DNA from: Gemmiger_A avium
GTDB lineage: Bacteria; Bacillota; Clostridia; Oscillospirales; Ruminococcaceae
Assembly: GCA_019114585.1 (NCBI GenBank)
Contig: DXFE01000019.1
Span: forward strand, 1 to 56,168
Direction of reading: 5' to 3'
Length of the DNA stretch: 56,168 bases
Below the pieces are notes generated by a model. The model did not search any database, was not told the DNA's origin, and saw only the letters and a program-made list of their open reading frames with translations. Each line of letters opens with the position of its first letter. Within the stretch, counting starts at the first letter, position 1. A program made the position numbers and the translations under genes. Positions 8,050 through 15,428 of the stretch are shown piece after piece.

Positions 8050-9414
8050 TCAGTTGGGCAGGGTGTCGCCGGATTCCTCCAGGTGATCCTCCCACAGAAA
8101 ATACCGGGTCTCTTTGATAATCACGCCGCTGAGCAGCAGCACCGCGATCAGGTTGGGAAAAGCCATCAGCGCGTTCATCAGGTCGGCAAAGTTCCACACG
8201 ATGTCCAGGCTGACCACCGCGCCCAGGAACACCGCCGCCAGAAATACCAGCCGGTATACCAGGATGCCCTTGGCGCCGATCAGGTATTCCATGCAGCGCT
8301 CGCCGTAGTAGCTCCAGCCCAGGATGGTGGTGAACGCAAAGATGGACAGCGCCACTGTCAGCACATACTGCCCGCCGGGCAGAACGCCGAAGGCCAGGCG
8401 GGTCATGGCGTCGTCGCTGGCGCCCACGTAGGCCTCCGGGCTGCGCAGCATGCCGCTCACCACCACGATGCCGGTCATGGCGCAGACAATTACCGTATCC
8501 CAGAAGGTGCCGGTCATGGACACCAGCGCCTGCCGCACCGGGTTGCGGGTCTGGGCGGTGGCCGCCGCGATGGGGGCGGTGCCCAGGCCGCTCTCGTTGG
8601 AAAACAGGCCCCGGGCCATGCCGTACCGGCAGGCGATCATCAGCGCCCCGCCCGCAAAGCCGCCCGCCGCCGCCTGCCAGCCAAAGGCGCTTTTGATGAT
8701 GGTGGCCGCCGCGGGCAGAATGTAGGTCCGGTTCAGAAACAGGATGGCCAGACAGCCCAGAATGTAGAACAGGCTCATGAAGGGCACCAGCTTTTCGCAC
8801 ACCCGGCTGATCACCTTGACACCGCCCAGAATCACCACGGCGGTCAGCAGGGTGATCACCAGGCCGCTGGCCCACACCGGCACGCCGAAGGTGGTGTGCA
8901 CCACGTCGCTGATGGCGTGGCTCTGCACGGTGCTGCCCGCGCCCAGGGTGGCAAACACTGTGAACACAGCGAAGATCACCGCCAGCCATTTCCAGCCCAG
9001 GCCCCGCTCGATGGTGTACATGGGGCCGCCCACCACCGCGCCCTGCTTGTTACGGGTGCGGTATTTTACCGCCAGCAGGGCTTCGCCGTATTTGGTGGCG
9101 ATGCCGAACACGCCGGTCAGCCAGCACCAGAGCACCGCGCCGGGCCCGCCCAGGGCGATGGCGGTGGACACCCCGATGATGTTGCCGGTGCCGATGGTGG
9201 CCGCCAGGGCGGTGGCCAGTGCCCCGAACTGGCTGATCTCACCCTGGGCACCCTCGTCCGGCCGCAGGCTCATGCGGATGGCCTTGCCGGTGTACCGCTG
9301 GATAAACCGCAGCCGCACCGTAAGCAGCAGGTGGGTGCCCAGCAGCATCACCAGAATGGGGCCGTTCCAGATAAAATCGGCGCATACCTTAATCAGTTGA
9401 TTGAGCGCTTCCAT
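8050..9414 (-). CDS. Alanine/glycine:cation symporter family protein (AGCS)
   Basis: A 454-aa polytopic protein. Family features are GPILVMLLGTHLLLTVRL at the start, ATIGTGNIIGVSTAIALGGP, GAVLWCWLTGVFG and TKYGEALLAVKYR in the first third, and NESGLGTAPIAAA in the middle. AGCS carriers import alanine or glycine with Na+ or H+; which substrate is used here cannot be read from sequence. An in-frame upstream ATG gives a longer, atypical N-terminus. The ATG at 9414 has GGGGAGAGGAGAG upstream and matches the family start. It is monocistronic: a minus-strand TATGAT lies at 9464-9469 and the terminator is shared with the convergent pectinesterase. Confidence 0.92.
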   Translation of the reverse strand: MEALNQLIKVCADFIWNGPILVMLLGTHLLLTVRLRFIQRYTGKAIRMSLRPDEGAQGEISQFGALATALAATIGTGNIIGVSTAIALGGPGAVLWCWLTGVFGIATKYGEALLAVKYRTRNKQGAVVGGPMYTIERGLGWKWLAVIFAVFTVFATLGAGSTVQSHAISDVVHTTFGVPVWASGLVITLLTAVVILGGVKVISRVCEKLVPFMSLFYILGCLAILFLNRTYILPAAATIIKSAFGWQAAAGGFAGGALMIACRYGMARGLFSNESGLGTAPIAAATAQTRNPVRQALVSMTGTFWDTVIVCAMTGIVVVSGMLRSPEAYVGASDDAMTRLAFGVLPGGQYVLTVALSIFAFTTILGWSYYGERCMEYLIGAKGILVYRLVFLAAVFLGAVVSLDIVWNFADLMNALMAFPNLIAVLLLSGVIIKETRYFLWEDHLEESGDTLPN

Positions 9415-9475
9415 GATAGACTCTCCTCTCCCCCCGCGCCGCACTGTGGCGCGCTGTTGCTTTATCATAGCATAA

Positions 9476-9510
9476 ATCCCGGCGGGCACGCAAGGCGCGC
9501 CCGCCGGGAT
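9476..9510 (-). terminator. Hairpin after the DUF454 gene
   Basis: Arms ATCCCGGCGGGC and GCCCGCCGGGAT (12 bp) with an 11-nt loop, 11 bp past the DUF454 stop on the minus strand. The T-tract is short (TTTATG), so termination is likely but not textbook. Confidence 0.6.
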
Positions 9511-9521
9511 GGGGGAGAAGT

Positions 9522-9908
9522 TCAGGATTCGCTGTTTTCCTGTTCGGGCAGGGTGCGGATGCCGAAGATAAAATACAGCACATGCCCGGCCCAGACGATG
9601 CCCAGGATCACCCGGCCCACCGGTACCCGGCCCATCATGGCAAACCCGATGGCCATGGTCAGGGTCACCAGGGTCATGATCCGCAGCTTGGTGCGGCGGG
9701 TCATGCCACGGCCCGCCACAAAGCTTTCCAGGTTTTCCTTATATAAACGGGTTCCCACAAACCAGCGGTGCAGCCGTTCGGAGCTGCGGGCAAAACAGTA
9801 GGCCGCCAGCAGCAGAAAAGGAAAGGCGGGCAGCAGCGGCAGCGCCGCGCCCAGGGCCCCCAGCCCCAGCCCGATAAAGCCGCCGGCCAGATACAGCAGT
9901 TTTTTCAT
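9522..9908 (-). CDS. DUF454 (YbaN-like) inner-membrane protein
   Basis: A 128-aa protein with hydrophobic segments near 5-40 and 76-115. The pattern LYLAGGFIGLGLGALGAALPLLPAFPFLLLAAYCFARSS, followed by LHRWF and a tail with two TMs, is the DUF454/YbaN family. Function is unknown. Its start overlaps the stop of the upstream nitrous-oxide-type gene by 4 bp (ATGA), so the two are translationally coupled at the end of the ABC transporter operon. Constant linkage to transport genes suggests an accessory membrane role (inference). Confidence 0.85.
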   Translation of the reverse strand: MKKLLYLAGGFIGLGLGALGAALPLLPAFPFLLLAAYCFARSSERLHRWFVGTRLYKENLESFVAGRGMTRRTKLRIMTLVTLTMAIGFAMMGRVPVGRVILGIVWAGHVLYFIFGIRTLPEQENSES

Positions 9909-10264
9909 GGGTTTTCCTCCGATCGTCCGGTTTGGTTCAGTTTATGCCGCAGGGTGTTGGCGATGTGCCGCAGCGCCCACACCGGATGGTACAGCAGCAT
10001 CCGGGGCCCGGCCCAGCGCATCACCCGCCGGATACCCTCCCGCATGGCGGGGGCGTAGCAGGGATGCGGGCAGGTGGAACAAAAGGTCTTTTCCGCCATG
10101 CGGGGGCAGCGGGCGCTGCGGGTACGGGCGTAGTCGGCCAGCGCCGCACAGTCCGGGCAGAGCGCGCCCTTGTCCGTGCCGTGATGGGCGCGGCAGTACA
10201 GCCCGATCATAAAGGCCACCATTTCGGCCTCCCGCGCCCGGCGGGTTTCCATATCCCGGCTCAT
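9905..10264 (-). CDS. 'Nitrous oxide-stimulated promoter' family protein
   Basis: A 119-aa soluble protein with a conserved arrangement of cysteines: ALCPDC, RCPRM, FCSTCPHPCY, then MREGIRRVMRWAGPRMLLYHP and ALRH. This is the family named after a nitrous-oxide-responsive promoter; its biochemical role is not established. The cysteine and histidine spacing suggests metal or cluster binding (inference). Its start overlaps the end of the upstream ABC gene by 4 bp and its end overlaps the DUF454 gene by 4 bp, so translation of the last three genes of the operon appears coupled. Confidence 0.8.
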   Translation of the reverse strand: MSRDMETRRAREAEMVAFMIGLYCRAHHGTDKGALCPDCAALADYARTRSARCPRMAEKTFCSTCPHPCYAPAMREGIRRVMRWAGPRMLLYHPVWALRHIANTLRHKLNQTGRSEENP

Positions 10265-11940
10265 GCCAGCCGCCCGCCTTCCATGGTCAGCACCCGGTCC
10301 GCCACCCGCAGGGTGGAGGGCCGGTGGCTCACCACCAGCACGGTGCGGCCCGCCCGCTGGCGGCGCAGCGCCCGCAGGATCACCGCCTCGTTCAGGCTGT
10401 CCAGATTGCTGGTAGGCTCATCCAGCAGCAGGAACGGCGCGTCGTGCAGGAACGCCCGGGCCAGCCCCAGCCGCTGCCGCTCCCCGCCGGACAGGGTGTC
10501 GCCCAGCTCGCCCACCGGGGTATCATACCCCTGGGGCAGGCTCTGGATAAAGTCATGCACCGAGGCCATTTTGCAGGCGGCCTCCAGTTCCTCCTGGGTG
10601 GCGTCGGGCTTGGCGATCCGCAGGTTGGCGGCGATGCTGTCCCGGAACAGGTGGGTGTCCTGGGTCACCAGCGCCTCCATCTGCCGCAGCCGGGCGGTGT
10701 CGATGCCGTCCACCGGCGCCCCCGCCACCTCCACCCGGCCTTTCTGCACCTGCCAGAACCGCATGAACAGCCGCAGCAGGGTGCTTTTACCGCTGCCGCT
10801 GGGCCCGCAGATGCCCACTACCGAGCCTTCCGGGATATCCAGCGACACATCCGCCAGCACCGGCTGCTCCCCGTAGGCAAAGCCCACCTGTTCCGCCTTT
10901 GCCCCGGTAAAGGGGCCGGGATCGGGCAGGCCGGCCAGTTCCGGGGCGGCGGGTTCCTCGTCCAGAATATCCAGCACCCGGTCCGCCGCCGCCAGGGTGG
11001 TCTGCAGGGTGCTGCCCAGCCCCGCCAGCGCCGCCGTGGGCCCAAAGGAACCCATCAGCGCCAGGGTGGGCAGCAGCACGCCGGGCAGATCCACCGCGCC
11101 CCGGGCATACAGCGCCGAGGCCAGGGCCAGCATCCCGATGTCAAAGGCCAGCATCACCGCGCCGGCCGCCGCCTGGGCCCGGGCCGCCTGGGCCTTCATC
11201 CGGTCCTCCTGGTCGGCCAGTTCCCGGGCCCGCTGCTCCAGCCCGGCCAGACGGGCCTCGCCCGCGCCGTACTGCAGAATCTCCGGCAGGCCCCGCAGGC
11301 TTTCCAGCACATAGCCGCTCATGGCGGCGGACTGTTCCCGGGCCAGCCGGGCGTCCTGTCCGCCCCAGCGGGCGATGAGCAGCGGCGCGGCCAGACCCAC
11401 CGTCAGGTAGGCGGCCAGCGCCAGCAGCCCCAGCAGCGGGTGAAAACTGCCGATGAACACCGTCATCACCCCGCTGAACAGGACCGCGATCAGCACAGGG
11501 GAGATGGTGTGGGCGTAGAATACCTCCAGCAGTTCAATGTCGGAGGTGATCAGGCTGATCAGGTCGCCCCGGTCCCGGCCCTCCAGCTTGGCGGGGCAGA
11601 GCCGCCGCAGCGCCCGGAACACCTTGTCCCGGATCAGGGCCAGCAGCTTGAAGGCGATAAAATGGTTGCAGGCCTGCTCGCCATAGCGCAGCGGGCCCCG
11701 CAGCACCGCGAACACCGCCAGCAGCACCAGCGCTGTTCCGGCAGAAAGGGGCAGGGCATACCCGCCCGCGGCCAGCACCGCACTGGCCCCCAGCACGGTC
11801 AGAAACGCCGCGCACAGATGTCCGGCCAACCCGGCCAGGATGGCCAGCGCCATATACCCGGCCAGCGGCCGTACCAGCAGCGCCAGACGCCCCATCACCA
11901 TCGGGGCGGATCGTTTGGTATGATTCCCGTTCACAGGCAT
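10261..11940 (-). CDS. ABC transporter half-molecule, fused permease/ATPase (CydC-like)
   Basis: A 559-aa type-IV (exporter-fold) half transporter. The N-terminal six-TM domain covers about 1-310. The C-terminal nucleotide-binding domain shows Walker A GPSGSGKST, signature LSGGERQRLGLARA and Walker B FLLLDEPTSNLD. The start ATG at 11940 is embedded in the end of the upstream half-transporter (10-bp overlap) with AAGGAGGCGGC before it; a longer in-frame version would lie wholly inside that gene. The two genes should form a heterodimer. The match is to the CydDC-like superfamily, but no cytochrome bd genes are nearby, so a Cys/GSH exporter role is not assumed. Heme, siderophore or peptide cargo are alternatives. 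Confidence 0.88.
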   Translation of the reverse strand: MPVNGNHTKRSAPMVMGRLALLVRPLAGYMALAILAGLAGHLCAAFLTVLGASAVLAAGGYALPLSAGTALVLLAVFAVLRGPLRYGEQACNHFIAFKLLALIRDKVFRALRRLCPAKLEGRDRGDLISLITSDIELLEVFYAHTISPVLIAVLFSGVMTVFIGSFHPLLGLLALAAYLTVGLAAPLLIARWGGQDARLAREQSAAMSGYVLESLRGLPEILQYGAGEARLAGLEQRARELADQEDRMKAQAARAQAAAGAVMLAFDIGMLALASALYARGAVDLPGVLLPTLALMGSFGPTAALAGLGSTLQTTLAAADRVLDILDEEPAAPELAGLPDPGPFTGAKAEQVGFAYGEQPVLADVSLDIPEGSVVGICGPSGSGKSTLLRLFMRFWQVQKGRVEVAGAPVDGIDTARLRQMEALVTQDTHLFRDSIAANLRIAKPDATQEELEAACKMASVHDFIQSLPQGYDTPVGELGDTLSGGERQRLGLARAFLHDAPFLLLDEPTSNLDSLNEAVILRALRRQRAGRTVLVVSHRPSTLRVADRVLTMEGGRLA

Positions 11941-13667
11941 GCCGCCTCCTTTTCTCCCTCGAGTTCCAGTTCCTGCTGGGTGTTCCACAGCCGGGCGTAC
12001 AGCCCGCCCGCCGCCAGCAGTTCGGCGTGGCGGCCCTGCTGGGCCACCCGGCCGTTCTCCAGCACATAGATCCGGTCCGCCCCGGCCGCGTTGGCCAGCC
12101 GGTGGCTGATCAGCAGCACCGTGCGGGTGCGGGCCAGCCGGTGGATCTCGCTCATGATGTCGTTCTCACTCTCCGCGTCAATGTTGGAGGTGGCTTCGTC
12201 AAAGATGTACACCGGGCTGTCCTGCAGCAGCGCCCGGGCCAGTGCCAGCCGCTGCCGCTGCCCGCCGGACAGGTTTGCCCCCCGCTCGGCCACCGGCGCG
12301 TCCAGGCCGCCCGCCTGCCGGGCAAAGCCGTCCAGCTTCGCCCGTTTCAACGCGTCCCAGAGCTGTTCGTCGGTGGCATCCGGCGCGCCCAGACGCAGGT
12401 TGTCCGCCAGGGTGCCCTTGCACAGCCAGGCGTTATGGCCCAGGCAGGTCACCGTCCGCAGCAGGCCGGTCTCGTCCAGTTCCTCCAGCGGTACGCCGCC
12501 CATCGTGACCTGACCTTGCCAGCCCTTGACCCGGCCGGTCAGCAGGGCGGCCAGGGTGCTCTTGCCGCAGCCGCTCTCGCCCACCAGGGCCACAAACCCG
12601 CCCCGGGGCAGATCCAGATCCACCCCTCGCAGGATCTCCCGCCCCGGCTCATAGCCAAAACGCAGATCCCGGCAGCAGATGGCGGTGTCGGCGGGAACCG
12701 GCCTGCCGCCCGCCGGCGGTTCGGGCATATCCAGCAGCCGGAAGATTCGGTCGCTGGCCGCCATGCCGTTCATGGCAATGTGGAAATAGCTGCCCAGCTG
12801 CCGCATGGGCAGGAAAAAGTCCGCCGAAAGCAGCAGCACCAGCACACAGCCGCCCAGGCTCAGCCGCCCGGCGGTGTACTGGCTTACCGCCAGCCCGATG
12901 CCCAGCGCCGCTCCGCCAAAGGCCACCAGATCCATGATGCTGATGGAGTTCAGCTGCATGGTCAGCACCCGCATGGTGATGCGGCGGAACTGTTCGGCTT
13001 CCCGGTTCATCTCCTCGTTGCGGCGCTCGTCGGCGCTGTAGATTTTCAGGGTGGTCAGCCCCTGCAGATTTTCCAGAAAACTGTCCCCCAGGGCGGTGTA
13101 CTGGCCCCAGTATTTGCTCAGCAGCTTTTTGGCCCAGGTCTGCACCGCTGCGATGGCCGCCGGGATCAGCGGCACACAGATCAGCAGCGCCGCCGCCGCG
13201 GGCAGGCAGACCGGCGCCAGCACCGCAAACAGGGTCAGCGGAGCCAGCACGCTGTAAAAGAACTGGGGCAGGTAGGCGCCGAAGTAGCTTTCCAGCTGGT
13301 CCACGCCCTCCACCGCCGCCTGTACCACCTCGGCGGTGTTCACCTGCTGGCGGTAGGCCGGGCCCAGCCGCAGCAGCTTGGCGTAGATCTGCCGGCGCAG
13401 CGCCAGCTTTACCGCCCGGCTGGCCTTATGGGCCATCCGGGCCGCCGCTTCAGTGCAGGCCATCCGCACCGCCGCCGCCCCGGCCAGCGCCAGCCAGAAG
13501 CCCGCCCCGGGCAAACCGGCCCCCGCTGCCAGACGGTCGATGAAAAAGGCGATCAGCCCCATCGCCGCCAGATTGGCCAAAAGCGCCGCCCACTGCAGCC
13601 CCACGCTGGCCGCGATGCGCGGGCGGCTTTCGCTGACCATCCCGATCAGCCGTTTGTTGATCATCAT
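11931..13667 (-). CDS. ABC transporter half-molecule, fused permease/ATPase (CydD-like)
   Basis: A 578-aa protein and partner of the following half transporter. The membrane domain is about residues 15-320. The nucleotide-binding domain has Walker A GESGCGKST, signature LSGGQRQRLALARALL and Walker B VYIFDEATSNID, with the H-loop SHRLANA. Two adjacent ATGs (13667, 13664) follow GAGGGAG. It is the first gene of a four-gene operon ending with DUF454. Upstream lies a 16-bp palindrome (13724-13739) likely to bind a regulator. Cargo is unknown. Confidence 0.88.
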   Translation of the reverse strand: MMINKRLIGMVSESRPRIAASVGLQWAALLANLAAMGLIAFFIDRLAAGAGLPGAGFWLALAGAAAVRMACTEAAARMAHKASRAVKLALRRQIYAKLLRLGPAYRQQVNTAEVVQAAVEGVDQLESYFGAYLPQFFYSVLAPLTLFAVLAPVCLPAAAALLICVPLIPAAIAAVQTWAKKLLSKYWGQYTALGDSFLENLQGLTTLKIYSADERRNEEMNREAEQFRRITMRVLTMQLNSISIMDLVAFGGAALGIGLAVSQYTAGRLSLGGCVLVLLLSADFFLPMRQLGSYFHIAMNGMAASDRIFRLLDMPEPPAGGRPVPADTAICCRDLRFGYEPGREILRGVDLDLPRGGFVALVGESGCGKSTLAALLTGRVKGWQGQVTMGGVPLEELDETGLLRTVTCLGHNAWLCKGTLADNLRLGAPDATDEQLWDALKRAKLDGFARQAGGLDAPVAERGANLSGGQRQRLALARALLQDSPVYIFDEATSNIDAESENDIMSEIHRLARTRTVLLISHRLANAAGADRIYVLENGRVAQQGRHAELLAAGGLYARLWNTQQELELEGEKEAACL

Positions 13668-13723
13668 GCTCCCTCATGTCCTTTCCGTGTAGTTGCCCTT
13701 GCGGTTTGCAATGCAAAACTTAT

Positions 13724-13739
13724 GTTAGTTAAAACTAAC
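13724..13739. promoter_or_regulatory. Palindromic operator-like site upstream of the ABC operon
   Basis: GTTAGTT-AA-AACTAAC is a perfect 7-bp inverted repeat with a 2-bp centre, plus another AACTAAC at 13779-13785. Such TTAG/CTAA dyads resemble sites of DtxR/MntR-type metal regulators, but this assignment is inference. It is 57 bp upstream of the first ABC gene. Confidence 0.5.
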
Positions 13740-13887
13740 GAACGGGCAAAAAAGAAGCGGCGCCAACAAGTTCGCGCCAACTAACTTCCGGGCACAGCTT
13801 ACCACAGCCGGGGCGCATCTGTCAAGCCGGGACGGTGGGTTAACAGGATTTTCACACCGCTGTGACGCGGTAAAAGGGCAAAACCCG

Positions 13888-13916
13888 TTTTCACAGGTGG
13901 AAAAGCGTGGTATAAT
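13888..13916 (+). promoter_or_regulatory. Promoter of the M20 dipeptidase gene
   Basis: TATAAT at 13911-13916. Upstream TTTTCA (13888-13893) at 17 bp or TTCACA (13890-13895) at 15 bp serves as -35. Confidence 0.55.
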
Positions 13917-13970
13917 ATCCCCAAACGCGCGCCGCTGCGCGCATCTTTGCAGCAAAGGAGAACACAGAGC

Positions 13971-15356
13971 ATGGCGAATGCGTATATGGACAAGATCGAG
14001 GCCTTTGTCCGGGCCAATGAAGAAAATGTGATCCGGGACATCAAGCGCCTGGTGGATATTCCCAGCGTGGCGGGCACCCCTGAGCCCGGCGCGCCCAACG
14101 GGGCGGGCCCTGCTGCCGCCCTGAATGAGGCCCTGGCCCTGGCCGCCGAGATGGGCCTGGCCACCGGCGAATTTGAGGGGCATATGGGCTGGGCCGAGCT
14201 GCCCGGCTCCACCGACAAGCAGATCGCCACCATCACCCATATGGACGTGGTGCCGGCGGGCAACGGCTGGACCGGCGACCCGTTCAACATGCGGGTGCAG
14301 GACGGCTGGCTGATCGGCCGCGGCGTGGCCGATGACAAGGGCCCCGGCGTGCTCTGCCTGTACGCCCTCAAGTTCCTGAAGGAGAACAACGTGCCGCTGA
14401 AGTACTCGGTGCGGGCCCTGCTGGGCACCAGCGAGGAGACCGGCATGGAGGACATCGACCGCTATCTGGCCGGCAACCGGGCCCCGGATTTCTGCTTCAG
14501 CCCGGACGCGGAGTTCCCGGTCTGCAACGGCGAAAAGGGCCATTTCCGGGCCGATCTGGTCAGCCCGGTGTGCGGCGGCCAGGTGCTGGCCTTTGAGGGC
14601 GGCGTAGCCTTCAACGCGGTGCCCGACCGGGCGGCCGCGCTGGTGCGGGCCGAGGGTTTGCTGCCCGCCGAGAACATCACCCTGGAGCCCGGCGAGGAAG
14701 CGGGCACCGTCTGGGTGCGGGGCTGGGGCAAGAGCGGTCACGCCGCCATGCCGGAAGGCACCCGCAACGCCATCGGTCTGGTGGTGGATTACCTGTTGGC
14801 CAACAAGGTGGGCAACGAGGCGGAAACCGCCTATTTTGAGGTGCTGCACAAGCTGCACGCCTCCACCGACGGCAGCGCCCTGGGCATCGCCGCGGACGAC
14901 GGCCTGTTCACCCCGCTGACCGTGATCGGCGGCACCATGAAGATGGAGAACGGCCGGATGATCCAGTCGGTGGACAGCCGCTTCCCCACCAACACCACCG
15001 GCGAGGCCATCCGCGACACCCTGACCGCTCTGTGCGGCAGCGCGGCGGCGGTGGAGAACGTGGGCATTGCGGTGCCTTTCTACATCGCGGCGGACGCGGC
15101 CCCGATCCGTGCCCTGATCGACACCTACAACGAGGTCACCGGTGAGAACGCCCAGCCCTTCACCATGGGCGGCGGCACCTACGCCCGGCACTTCCCGCTG
15201 GCGGTGAGCTTCGGTCCCGAGCGGCAGGACCTGCAGCTGCCGGAATTTGCCGGCCCGATGCACGGCGCCAACGAGGGCGCCAAGATCGAGCACCTGATGC
15301 AGGCGCTCAAGATCTACATCCTGGCCCTGGTCCGGCTGCAGGAGATCGACCTGTAA
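13971..15356 (+). CDS. M20 family metallopeptidase, Sapep/PepV-type dipeptidase
   Basis: A 461-aa zinc-dependent cytoplasmic peptidase. Metal-site motifs are present: HMDVVPAGNGW (first His/Asp), GRGVADDKGP (bridging Asp), GTSEETGMED (catalytic Glu pair) and a C-terminal GGGTYAR plus MHGANEG. A start 24 bp upstream exists, but the ATG at 13971 follows AAAGGAG at 10 nt. Family members release amino acids from dipeptides; specificity is not readable. It is preceded by its own promoter and followed by a terminator, so it is probably monocistronic. Confidence 0.92.
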   Translation: MANAYMDKIEAFVRANEENVIRDIKRLVDIPSVAGTPEPGAPNGAGPAAALNEALALAAEMGLATGEFEGHMGWAELPGSTDKQIATITHMDVVPAGNGWTGDPFNMRVQDGWLIGRGVADDKGPGVLCLYALKFLKENNVPLKYSVRALLGTSEETGMEDIDRYLAGNRAPDFCFSPDAEFPVCNGEKGHFRADLVSPVCGGQVLAFEGGVAFNAVPDRAAALVRAEGLLPAENITLEPGEEAGTVWVRGWGKSGHAAMPEGTRNAIGLVVDYLLANKVGNEAETAYFEVLHKLHASTDGSALGIAADDGLFTPLTVIGGTMKMENGRMIQSVDSRFPTNTTGEAIRDTLTALCGSAAAVENVGIAVPFYIAADAAPIRALIDTYNEVTGENAQPFTMGGGTYARHFPLAVSFGPERQDLQLPEFAGPMHGANEGAKIEHLMQALKIYILALVRLQEIDL

Positions 15357-15376
15357 GGCAGTAAACAAAAATAAGG

Positions 15377-15408
15377 CCGCCCGGCCGCGAATGGCCGGGC
15401 GGTTTTTT
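15377..15408 (+). terminator. Terminator after the dipeptidase gene
   Basis: CCGCCCGGCC (15377-15386) / GGCCGGGCGG (15393-15402) with a GCGAAT loop and TTTTTT. Confidence 0.9.
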
Positions 15409-15428
15409 GGATATGAGGAGGAACAAGA

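Larger units (their letters stand above)
13668..13970. other. 303-bp divergent intergenic region
   Basis: It separates the ABC operon (-) from the M20 peptidase (+). Contents: palindrome 13724-13739, a third copy of its half-site at 13779-13785, a direct repeat GCGCCAAC (13760-13767 and 13774-13781), and the plus-strand promoter near 13888-13916. No coding signal was seen. Confidence 0.6.

Noticed and set aside
5696..8989. 1097-codon minus-strand frame across the pectinesterase and AGCS genes
   Set aside because: Crosses a bidirectional terminator, lacks recognisable domains and is Gly/Arg/His-rich. A shadow of two real genes.
10261..13667. Naming the ABC pair cydDC with a glutathione/cysteine export role
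   Set aside because: No cydAB is nearby and the associated genes (DUF454, nitrous-oxide-type protein) point elsewhere; sequence alone only supports a CydDC-like half-transporter pair.
13947..13970. Earlier start of the M20 dipeptidase
   Set aside because: The frame is open, but the AAAGGAG lies after that start; the ATG at 13971 is better placed.
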